Under the pieces are notes generated by a model that was given only the letters and a program-made list of their open reading frames with translations, ran no database searches and had not been told where the DNA came from. From assembly GCA_020746105.1 (NCBI GenBank), contig CM036619.1:51196635-51260634 (forward strand): a DNA stretch of 64,000 nt, in the 5' to 3' direction. The position numbers and the translations under genes were made by a program. This DNA is from Trogon surrucura. Taxonomy: Eukaryota; Chordata; Aves; Trogoniformes; Trogonidae. This document shows positions 39,769 to 50,106 of this stretch, piece after piece (the stretch's first letter is position 1; every line of letters starts with the position of its first letter).

Positions 39769-42700
39769 CTGTGTAGGGAGAGGACATGTCATGTGTTCAG
39801 ACAACATTTTGGAACAACTCTCTCAAAAAAACGTATCAAGCCAAACAAAATATTTGTTCTGTAATTCCCTAGACACCTTCACTTATGTAAGGTCCTGAAA
39901 AGGTGTTAGTCTTGTTCATCAAATATTGTAGATCTGTGATTGATTTTAATACTCAGGATAGAAGAAGAGCAGAAGTCATGATGACTAAAGCACCATTTGG
40001 CTACCAGGTGTAAAAGAACATGGCTTTTTTCCATCATCACCAGAGTGAGGGAGCAATAAGGCATCAGTTTATGATACATGAAATGCCCAGGCTCAGAGGA
40101 GAGTGAAAGTAGCTGTGGGGCTTTCTTCCCATACAAGCAAAAGCAGACACCTTCTGTATTAGACAGGTTACCATGTGAGACTGCCAACACTAGACGACCT
40201 AATTTTCAATACTGCTTCCTCTTGCCATAGGAGAAAAAAAATCTATACCACGTATAAGCTTTAGCATCCCTTACTTTATTGAAACATTGTTTTAATACTT
40301 ACTTTACATTTTAAACAGCTCATTGCACTGATGTTTTTATATCTACCCAGACTGCATTATTTTATTTTACTCTATAGCCATAAATATCTAGCTCTGAAAA
40401 AAAATAAGAATTAAAATCATGTAATCCAAAGTTATAAAAATACGGCAGTTAAAACGAGCCTTCTAACAGCCCAACCAGTATGTACAATACATAGTTCTGG
40501 CTCTTGGTCCCCTGCACCTTTCAGAGCTCGAGATGATCAGTTAACGAGAAGCTGGACAATTTTATTTTCTCCATACTGTTCAACATTTGTCATCACAGGT
40601 TTTATTCAGATCCAGAACTACTATCTTCCCCATCAGCTTCCTATGTTGTTCATTAGCGTAGCGCCTGCATGCTACACAAATATTAATGAATGGTATCTTC
40701 ACAGTTGCACACATGAGGAGCATTGTCCCTACTCCGCTGGTGAGTATCAGAGCAGTAGTGCAGTGTTACACAGGTTGTTTTAGATGCTCTGTTTTAAACA
40801 TCTGTAGCCTGAAGAGTCAAACTCCTCTACACATTAAAGCACAATATTGGCTCAGAGCACAGCTCCAGTTCTGCAATCATGAATTTGCAGTGCTTTGCAA
40901 GACCACAAGCATCTCAATTTAGTAGGCAGAAAACAGGAAGCTCAGCACAAGTTCACAAAAGACTGGCCCCTGACCACAAGCTAGGTTTGTGGCAGAGGTG
41001 GATCCCAAGTCCACGAGAAAGTATGATATCTTCTCTTTGGATAACAGCCCTATGTTACACACTCTTGGACTCGCTCCATCCTAATTACCTAAAGGAGAAA
41101 ACCAGAATGTGACCATGTAAACAAAGGCCATCAACAGTGCATAAGAATAGGGAACTCAGATGGGTTGCAAAAGCCTTTTTAATTTACATTTCTCACATTC
41201 AGAGATCTGCAACTTCATTAATATATATCAGTATGAGTATTTCTTATATACAGGTATTTTCATACTTTATTGTTCAGCTTTTTTAAAAAAAAATCTGCAA
41301 CAACCAACCTTAAAACCACAACACTGAAGAAGAAGCGAAAGAGATTAGGCATTCTACCGGTACTTCCAAAATAAGAACCTCCTGATCTAGCACAGGCTAC
41401 TCCACCCAAGCTAGCAGACTCACCAAATGCAAAAGATGTTAATTGTCTTCTATCTGGAACAAACACCAGGTAGAGCTTCAAATTATAACATTTACCACTG
41501 GATTCCTCGGATATCTTCTGAAGCAGAAGAATGATAATACTAACAACCTCTTACCTCTCCACGTCTTTTGATTCGCTCTTCTTTTTTTTCATGGGATTGT
41601 TTACCCCTCGACTGCTTGTTTGCAGCACATGTCAATCATAATCAGCAGCAAGACAGATCTCATTTTAAAATTTAACCAAAGCCTAAGCATGTCCTTGACT
41701 CAATCTAGTTTTCATTCGAGTGTTTCTAACGACTCAAGCCCCAGTTCTCCACACTCCTGCTTCCTCTTTTCTACCTTGACCTTCCCACCTCCTCTGTAAT
41801 GCAATTAAATAATTTCTAATCCAGACAGCAGCAGGGAAACATTGAAATCACAGGCAAGGCACTGTCCTATCTAAGTCCCAAAGCAACTTTGAAGCACCAA
41901 CATTTATCCAGAAAAAAATGGTACAATAATGAAAAAATATTATCTCCTAATGTTACTTGCAAACACTCTTCAGTTTTACAGAAATCTCAATATGTATAAA
42001 GAAATAATGAGAAATGTTCTTCTTACAGCTTTTGTAACTGACAGGAAACGGTCGTAGCTGATAAGGACGATGTTAAACACTGAAGCTGCGCACAGGACAT
42101 AGTCCATAATTAGCCAGATCTTGCACAGGCCTCTTCCCAAGTGCCACGTCCCCGTCAGAGCAAAAGGGATGTACAAAGGCATACAGAACGCACCTGTGGA
42201 AATAAACCAAAGGCACAGGTTAGTCAGCACCGCAGGCAGTGCTTGTGAAAGCGCAGGAACTTTTCTTCAGCGTCTGGTGAAAGGGGTGATACCGACTGGA
42301 ATTGCCATGTGGAAGGATTTGTATTCTCATGCGAACAGTGATCACTTTGCTGACAAACGAGGCACCAGTAACATTCTTGTAATTAATACCTTTCTGAAAG
42401 ATGTACCATGTTATCAGGTATCATTATTACCTCTTCTATCACCTGCTAAAGGAAGGAGCAGCTGGCTTTTGTACCTGCTGAAGTAAACACTACTCTTTAT
42501 TAGCTACTAAAATTAAAACAAATAAACAAAAGCCATCTTTTTCCCCTCCTAATGTAATTTACTAACTGTTTTCTACAACAAATGATCTAACTGCCATGCT
42601 TCTATTCTCTTAGAAGCATGATACGGAGTCCAAAAGTGCTCCTGAAGTAGCTTTTGTAGAAATACAATATGAATTTCAGATTAATCTTTAAAACTACATT

Positions 42701-45298
42701 ATCAAAAGGCTGACAACTGCACAGTTAATTAAGTACACCCAGTCTAGTATTTCTTCATATCGTAATTCTTGATCATAACCACTGTTTGGTGGTGAGCAGA
42801 TAGGGTATTATGTATGGGAACACAGCAAGTGGTGGGAACATACATGAGTGACCTGCACCCATGGCTATCTAAACTTAGGCTGTTAAATCCAAATGTTGAG
42901 AAAGCACCACTAAGATGTCATTTTCATGAATCTCTAGGACATCACATGACACACACAGTCACAAAGTAGCCTTGAGAGGCTGAAGAGTAGCCATGTTAAT
43001 TTTGCTATTTCTACTAAGAATCATGAGATCTCTATTCAAATCCTGCTACAGATCTAGAAGCACAGAGATAAAGCAAAAGTTGTTGAAGGCCAAAATCAGA
43101 TAGATGAAATATATTAAAAGAACAAGCAAAGGGCTTTGCAAGCATGAAAATATGTGGTTTTAGCAGTTACGATCAAGCAGGAAAGAAACTATGTAGCTAC
43201 AGAAATACAAATCGGTTTGACACTGAAGTATTCAAATTTTTTAACCAAATTTAGAATGAAAAATTAGACATTTAGGCAATCATAACATCACGAATCAAAA
43301 AAACATGGAAGTTACGTAATGCCAAGTAAGCTCTACTTCCTTCTCTGGTAGCGGACATTATTTACTTTGTACTTCTCAGTGAGACGCTGGTATTTGTTCA
43401 ATATCACAATAAACTGTGAACCAGACAGCAGAACACCATTCTGTCCACCACTTTTCTGTTCACTGCTGTGGTTTTTTTCACTGTGTACTGTAGCCTGACA
43501 GCAGGTAGCAAGAGCTCTGCAGCACGACAAGGTAATTTTAAGTCAGAAGACGACATCAAACATAATGAGGAAGGGATCAAAACATTACACAAGGAGATGC
43601 GAACATCGTGAGGTGTGGATACCCTACATTTTACAGTTGGCTGTGCTGGCAGCACTGCGTTGCAGAGTTAAAACTTTTGTCCTTGAGCTCTTTTCTAAAC
43701 AAGTACATAACTCCTGCTTGCTAATAATGAAAAGAGACCCTGACCAGCTGAGCATGGCTCATATTGGGAGTTTGTCCGTGAGAACGAAGAGATAAGACAT
43801 TTCTTGTACGCAAGATGTGCATGGGAGTGAATGGGAGAGTATGATCAAAACAGAGCTGGGAAAGTCTGTTTGCCCTGTGCAATAAGAGAGCAATTGAAGG
43901 AGTACATGAGCTAATAACAACCCTGGCTGCATAGTCTGGTCTCTTGTTTGTAATCCACAAATAGTGCTTCTTGCTAATAAGTATAAATATGTGTGCCTGC
44001 TTGCAATAAAGTGAATTCCGTTTTCCACCATCTCAGAGTTCGTGTGTGCTTCTCCACAATGAGGACCAGACTATTAGAAGCTGTGCCCCTAACAGAACTT
44101 CTGACACTGGCAATAAATTTCAAAGAGATTTTCTTCTATTTTTTTCAGTGCCCTTTTTATATATGTAGGTAAAAAAAAAAAAAAAACACAACAAAAGGTT
44201 AGAATAAAAATAGTTTAAAAATATTTTGTTATGATGTGACTAGTCAGAATACAGATTTCACTAATTAGCCACACCCATTTAAAACCATCTTTCTGAACAC
44301 TAAATAATTTAACCAAGACTTTTACCACACTCAGCACTTCACAGAATACCGCAATACATCAATCTGCAATTGCACATCACACTAACATTTTAATTGTACC
44401 TTTTTCCAGCACAAGGTTTGAAATAAAATGCATCTATATGTATAAACACATACATGTAATACCGAACTTCTTAGAAACTGATTCGTTATTTTCATTTGCC
44501 TTTACAAGCACATATTCCTAACATATGACTCTAGACAGAGTATGTACAGCAAAATGTTTAAAAATATTACTCATCACTATTCAGTTGCAAACGTCAGGTT
44601 TGCAAACTATCTGTATTGTGCATGAGTAGATTGAAACAGATATCAACCATGTATGCAAGATCTGCTGGATAATACACACTGTATTCAATTTGACTATCTA
44701 GGCTTTAGTTAAGACTCTTCACAAACAACTCCCATTCTTTGCTATTCCACACAGATTCCCACACAGTAGTATCGTTTTTCCTGAAGCGGCAATACTAAAC
44801 GTTACCTGTTTACCTGATGATCCATTTCTTTCTGAAAAATAGCAGGCTGCTAAACCACTCCATACAGCTTCCACCATTCCTCACCCTTCCCCAAGACACA
44901 CAGCTGGGAAAGAGTTCTCTTCCAAGAAAACACACAGAAAATAACCCCCACGGCTTCTCATAACTTGCTTAGGAAATTAATAGCCCGTGCCCGCACAGCT
45001 GTGACTTACCCACAGAAAAGTCAGAAATAGCAAGATTGAGAAAGTAATAGTTACTCCGATGCCTGAGGTTTCTGTCCAGGATGAAAGCAAGGATCACCAG
45101 GACGTTGCCGAGGATGGTGACCAGAGTGAGCAACACCATGAGGACAGCCAGCAGCACCAGCACGCCCAGCGAAAAATCAGAGCTCGGGGTCTGTGTGGGC
45201 AAAGTCCCGTTAAACATTCCAGCTGCGTACGGAGTTGGGGTCGTGCTGTTGTCCATGTTGTGTAGCCAGGTCAGTTCAGTCTGGGAAGAAAGTCCCAT
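38980..45298 (-). CDS. HRH4: Histamine H4-type receptor, tandem copy B (upstream)
   Basis: Second complete receptor gene, lying between IMPACT and copy A in the same direction. The coding exons are 45,298-45,010, 42,193-42,027 and 39,768-38,980 (289, 167 and 789 bp; 414 aa). Donors are GTAAGT and GTAAGA, acceptors end in AG, and phases are 1 and 0 as in copy A. The amine Asp127, DRF, TM5 Glu219, CWAPY (Trp342), NPFLY and the Cys pair are all present, so it should fold and bind a histamine-like ligand. Differences from copy A concentrate in the N-terminus, in TM2-TM3 (for example CAASV for CTASV), in ICL3 and in a longer C-tail (RSRSRTSV). Predicted Gi/o-coupled plasma-membrane receptor. Which copy is the ancestral HRH4 cannot be decided from the sequence; being next to IMPACT is weak support for B. 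Confidence 0.92.
42027..42193 (-). CDS. HRH4: HRH4 copy B exon 2
   Basis: TM2-TM3 exon reading [18 protein letters not shown], then WLIMDYVLCAASVFNI and [10 protein letters not shown]. Acceptor TCCACAG, donor GTAAGA, phase 0 at its 3' end. The ligand-binding Asp and DRF motif are intact. Confidence 0.93.
43741..44094 (+). mobile_element. Solo-LTR-like fossil in HRH4 copy B intron 1
   Basis: The right part has a retroviral LTR layout: a TATA box (GTATAAATAT at 43,981), a poly(A) signal AATAAA at 44,005-44,010, then about 85 bp of R/U5-like sequence ending in CTAACA at 44,094. The left end is uncertain and the given start is a guess. No internal viral genes are next to it, so it is a solo LTR or fragment, antisense to the receptor gene. 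It is an endogenous retrovirus relic; I cannot name the family. Confidence 0.5.
45010..45298 (-). CDS. HRH4: HRH4 copy B exon 1
   Basis: N-terminus with NST and NGT sites, TM1, ICL1 and the start of TM2, with a GTAAGT donor in phase 1. It carries the same upstream in-frame TAA and the same second Met with strong context (AACATGG) as copy A. Similarity to copy A stops about 25 bp upstream of the first ATG. Confidence 0.93.
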
Positions 45299-47538
45299 CT
45301 GGCAGAGTTATCCCAAACGTTGAGCTTCATAAGGAGTATAAACAGGATGGGCCAAAAATCCAGTAAATATAAAAAAAATTTACTCAGGAGGAGAAAAAAA
45401 ATTAAGAGGTTCTGGTGCTAGATAGATCTAGTTTTCCTAAGACTTTTTTAAACCACCTGTATCTACAGAAGAATTACCAGTAAGAAACACGCAGTTTTTC
45501 CATATATTAAAATGCAAGTTCTTCTTGATGCAACCTGACTCTTATCTGTGGAGGTCAGGAGGGTACTTTCCTCACTTCCTCCTGGCTCCCTCCCTTGCAG
45601 AAGTGTTTTGCTTGCTAGCATGATGAACAACAACATTTTCCAGATTTCTTTTTCCTATTCCTGGGTATCCTCATGAGAATTTCAATTGCTTTTCATTTCA
45701 TCCTCATTTATCTAGTGTCATTGTATTTCAGCAGGTCTGTGGTCCCTCACTGCTGTTATATCTTTTTGTTCACCAAAGGCATGGTCAGCTTTGTTGTTGC
45801 TATGTACTGATACACTGTAAACAAGCGTATATACAATTACTGCCCAGAGCAGTTAACCAGTAACAGTCCAACCCTCAGAGATCAGCTGCAAAACTCCCAC
45901 TGAAATCAGTTTCAAAACTCTTAGTGGCAACTCCAGTGCCACAGCCTTGGCTGATGTCATCCCAGAATCCAGGAACAAAATACTGATTCTGTGAACGTGA
46001 ATGAGAGCTTGTCAATTAATTTTAATAGAACAAGGCTTTTCTTTCCACACTGGTGGGAGAAATCATGTGTCCTCCACACGTGCTTATGTTTTGTATGAGT
46101 AATGAAGAGACTTGCAGAGAGCTGTGAGTAGACCACAGTTGTAAAAATTCAATCATTTTTATTATGGGTTCTGAAAACACTTTGCTGTCTAATTTTATAT
46201 ACTTAAATATGCAAAATGTTGGCTGACATGTCTGTGCTTCTCTTGCGGGAACAAATTCATTAGCATTTGCCAAGTGCTCTTACTAAACATTTGAATGGCA
46301 GCAGTACAAAAAACACAATTTTTTTTTTAATCTATACAAATGTCTTCACAGCATGCTCTATTTCGTTTCCAGGTAATGCTGAAAATGGAGAATACACATT
46401 TTGGCACACATTTTGTTTGAGACATTTGTTTAGCAGTCACAGTGCTCCATTCTGATGTAGTTGATTTCTCAATACATTTCTCTAGATCCTTATTATAAAT
46501 CCTTAACTTGCAGGGAAATATTAACCATCATAGTTGACATTTATAGATGAGACACTACATTGTTGAGCAGCAGGAGTTTAGAATATCTGAGTTATTGTGG
46601 TTACAAGTAGTTGCCTATTGTGTTCTTTTCACATTTTCTAATTAATAAAGGAATGTCAAATCACTATAGTTCAGAGACAAAATATGTCAGTACCTCCAGG
46701 CTGTTCAAAAGCTTCGGGAGAACATACTTCACAAGTACGTATTTTGGCACATCTGAACTTCATCAGAGATACCAGTCTATCCAAGATTAGATAACAGGAA
46801 CCTGCAGCTTCCACAAATGTTATGAAGTATAGTTTCACTTTTTCTTTTTTACTTTCGCCCCCCAAGGTACCTGCATATTCTTTTGGAGCAATAGCTTATG
46901 GCCTGAGAGCACAAGTGACTTAGGGACCAAGTCCCCTGCTTTTAAGAGTAGGCTGACTTGTTTCCTTTCTCAGATTCTGGGGGATCTCGTTTTCCACTAA
47001 GAGAAATAAAACATTTCATATCGCAGTTTCTAAAGAGTTTAAGTTCTTGATTTCTTTGTTAATAAGCCAAATGCATTAGAGACAATGATGAAAACGGGGA
47101 GATAAAACCATATTCCACGTGCCTGCTCCTGCTCGGCTGCTCTACATGCAGAGTTAAGTTATTTGTGTCCCCTGGTTACCAGTCTCAGTGTGAAAATGCT
47201 CCACGTCAACAACTTCAACCACTGCATCTGTGCTAAATTTTTGATGCTGACACGTTACCTGCTGCTGCTCCAATGTTTTCTGAATTACAAAGCAGAAACA
47301 CTTGTATTCAATTCAGTGACAGGATACAGCCTCCTTTAAGCACAGCTAATAACCAAAGAGCAAGAATCACAGGTTCCAAAGAACCATGTGGCATCGCTTT
47401 CAAAGGAAAGGGCAAAACCCTGCATTGCAAAACTTGTCTGGAAAGCCAACCAAGCACTTGTTCTTAGAATAAAGGAAGTTTAAACTTGGGAAATGCTTAC
47501 AAACAGAAATAGGAACAGAATGTATCTTCTCTAACGTA

Positions 47539-47604
47539 GGCAGGAATGCCTCTCAACTAGACAGGGCCTTAATTAGCCTGATGTAGTTGAGAGGCATCCC
47601 TGCC
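47539..47604. repeat. 21-bp inverted repeat (foldback) made of CR1 pieces
   Basis: The arm at 47,539-47,559 (ggcaggaatgcctctcaact and one further a) is the reverse complement of 47,584-47,604 with one mismatch, separated by 24 bp. Both arms match the CR1 3' UTR segment seen in full at 48,415-48,445, so two CR1 ends sit head to head. Transcribed from either strand, it could form a hairpin. Confidence 0.8.
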
Positions 47605-47680
47605 CATGACAGGAAGGTTGGATTAGATGATCTCTAAGGTCCCTTCCAGCCTAGGCCATTCTATGATTCTATGATTCTAA
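47584..47680 (+). mobile_element. CR1 LINE 3' terminus, very short
   Basis: About 97 bp of CR1 3' UTR: gaggcatccctgcccatgac, then ggattagatgatctctaagg and a tail of two to three ATTCTATG units. Severely 5'-truncated; its left part forms one arm of the inverted repeat. Confidence 0.9.
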
Positions 47681-48346
47681 CCAGAAGTGTCCACAAGACA
47701 GACAGCCAGCACTTAATTCACTTTCACTCTGAGAGAAATAGCATGAAAACACAAACATGGTTGCACTTTGATGGCATTTCCAGTCTTTGATTTTAAGGGA
47801 TTGGGGATTCATTTTGCACACAGACTGAATGACCTATGTGGTCTATTTCATTTACAGAGCAAGCGGTTATCAACTCTTTTCTTCCATTTTCAGGTTTTAG
47901 TTTTTACTAGCACACAACAATGAAACATGAGATTCGTGAGGACAAGGATCAGTACGCTCTGAAAAAAAAAACAGTAACTAAAAAAATCCAGCAAACTAAT
48001 CGGACACCTAGCTTTCACATACCTCAGACTAAACAACCAAAAGTTCAGAACTTCAGCATCACTAACTGAGCATTCAAAGCTTAAAGGATGCTCTTTGGAA
48101 AAGAACATACATTGCCATGAATGGAATTGCATCTTGGGCAATGGCAGCAGAACTTCTTGCAATTTACCTGCTTCCCATATTTAGTAATTGATGCAAACTT
48201 TCACAAAAACAACAGGAACTTTGGAATGCTTAAGTCAGTAAGGTACTGGAAGTGAATGGCAAAATTTTTACTTTAAAAACCCTATCCATAAGATCAACAA
48301 ATATGAACACGAAATACACGACCCCAAAAGTGCAAGACTACTACAT

Positions 48347-48450
48347 AATCGTAGAATCATAGAACGGCCCAGGCTGGAAGGGACCTTGGAGACCATTTAA
48401 TCCAATCTCCCTGTCATGGGCAGGGACGTCTCTCAACCAGATCAGGCAAC
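48347..48450 (-). mobile_element. CR1 LINE 3' terminus, short
   Basis: Plus-strand text aatcgtagaatcatagaacg followed by ggctggaagggaccttgg and catgggcagggacg, the reverse complement of a CR1 3' end. It is 5'-truncated at about 48,450. Confidence 0.93.
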
Positions 48451-49387
48451 AGATGATGTAACGTATGGATCTCCTTCCCTGGGAGGAATGTCATGACCAC
48501 AAGTACAGATGCTAAGGCTGAACCCCAAGGAGCTTTACAATGCACAAAAAGTAATATAACTACATATAATTGTTCCAATAAATCAACATAAATCCTATCT
48601 GCCAGAGAATCAGAGGTAATTTTTTTTTTTTTTTAAAATTGCATATTTTAGTGGTACTTTTCAAGTTACTGAAACTGTTAGAGAATATCTCTGTTGCTGT
48701 ATCACACTCTGGAATAGTTACTTTGATTAGATAAAGTTTGCCTTCAGAAAGATTTTCTGGGGTACCCACACTGGAGAAATAGAGTAAACAGTTCAGTGTA
48801 AGAACATACTGGCAAAAAGATGCGTACCGAACTGGTGGTCAAACAAGCTTGCCTTACAAATGCACCTTTAAATTATGTACGCGACACCAGAGAAATGTCA
48901 TTAAAAATAGTCCCGGCTCTGACATATAAGCAAACTACATAAGGTGTACCTGACCTAAGAAAGTACCTGTGACTCAGCTAGTAATTAATGGATCACAAAG
49001 TTTAGAAATTGACTTGAGAAAAAAAAAAAGAAAAAATCTCAACAGATTAAAGACTATCCTCCCCAAGCGGAAGATATCAAGGGAATGTTAAAAAAAAATA
49101 TTTAAATCTCATCTAAATAGAAATATGACAATTAACTGATAAAAGGCCCTGTTGTTTGTTTATAATCCATGAGAGAAAAGCCCAGAAGGTATTAATAAGA
49201 GTAGAAAATTGAAGCAGGTGTGATCACATCATTCACACCTGCTTTTCTCCCCCACTTTACACCAACAGAAATCACTTCAGAACATTTACTCATGTTCACT
49301 ACCAGCTGTAGCCCGACCTCAAAATCCCCATATTCTTTGTCAAAATAACTGGTTGCCTGAATTACAAAACACTTAATCGTCAGGTTT

Positions 49388-49669
49388 TCAGCAGGCTCCT
49401 GGAGTCCCGACAGCCACAGAACAATACTCAGAGAAATTTTGAAGTAATTTCTTCACATTTCTTTGTTCATCACGCATGTTCAGTGTTTCTTCCATCACCA
49501 AGCAGGCCCTGCCCAGCAGGAGAGAGAACTGCCCAGGCAACAGGAGCAGGCTCTCCAAGGCCGCACAGCACTCGGCCACACGCGTTGCTTCTAGGTACAG
49601 AAAATCTAAAACTTTGTAAGTGACCTGGTCTCTGAATGACTCCAGTCTCACTCTCAGTACAACAAACAA
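49388..49669 (-). CDS. Unrecognised coding-like stretch downstream of IMPACT
   Basis: A 93-codon open frame whose translation looks like real helical protein: SFRDQVTYKVLDFLYLEATR, ALESLLLLPGQFSLLLGR, then NMRDEQRNVKKLLQNFSEYC. It is richer in GC and CpG than its AT-rich surroundings. A pyrimidine-rich tract followed by AG (TTGTTGTACTGAG) lies at its 5' end, so the coding part may be a spliced exon beginning near AGTGAGACTGG instead of at the ATG. The stop lies at 49,388, about 370 bp beyond the IMPACT stop codon and on the same strand. It might be a terminal exon of a separate small gene, an alternative IMPACT 3' exon, or a chance frame in the IMPACT 3' UTR. I do not recognise the family and assign no function. 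Confidence 0.3.
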   Translation of the reverse strand: MFVVLRVRLESFRDQVTYKVLDFLYLEATRVAECCAALESLLLLPGQFSLLLGRACLVMEETLNMRDEQRNVKKLLQNFSEYCSVAVGTPGAC

Positions 49670-50034
49670 GGAATTAATTTACTAATACAACACAGACGTT
49701 CGAGTTTGAACACAGAAATGGAGAAGATAAGTGATCCATATTTTAAATTAGTCATCCATTGTTTGGTGGGAGGGGGTGGGATGAGGAAATGGGTCCAGAT
49801 GTTGCAATGCTCTCATAACAAGGAACTGAAATGTATAAAAATACAGAGAATTTGTGTCTAAGCTCTACTTCAGAACAGAAGAAGAAATCACGGAACAAGA
49901 CGAAAATATATCTATAGTTTTACTGAATTCTCTTTTGAATACAAAACATCTGTCGTATTGGATAAGGCAATAATGTCCGTGTTTGCTTTGTATAAATATG
50001 TGCAAAATAATATTTTATAGTTTAAAAAAATAAA

Positions 50035-50106
50035 TTAGTGTTCTGTTCTCTTCTTGTTGTCCTTTCTTGTCTTTTTGCTCTTTCCTGCTTGTTTAGATGA
50101 TTCTTC
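50035..50106 (-). CDS. IMPACT: IMPACT last coding exon, Lys-rich tail
   Basis: 72 bp, acceptor TTATTTCAG, stop TAA at 50,035-50,037. It encodes [20 protein letters not shown] then TEH, nearly the same basic tail as mammalian IMPACT. The 3' UTR follows at lower coordinates; I saw no clear AATAAA in the first 600 bp, so the UTR may be long and could include the 49.4-kb open frame. Confidence 0.95.
   Translation of the reverse strand, partial: EESSKQAGKSKKTRKDNKKRTEH

Larger units (their letters stand above)
45299..49387. other. Intergenic, upstream of HRH4 copy B
   Basis: Four kilobases with no recognised exon, containing the 47.5-kb CR1 foldback and a CR1 fragment at 48,347. The promoter of copy B is expected near 45.3-46 kb. 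It shares no visible similarity with the upstream region of copy A. Confidence 0.55.

Noticed and set aside
27115-45298. Calling the two receptors HRH3
   Set aside because: Several blocks ([19 protein letters not shown]) read like H3, but the position next to IMPACT on the same strand is that of HRH4. Bird H4 is expected to be less diverged from H3 than mammalian H4.
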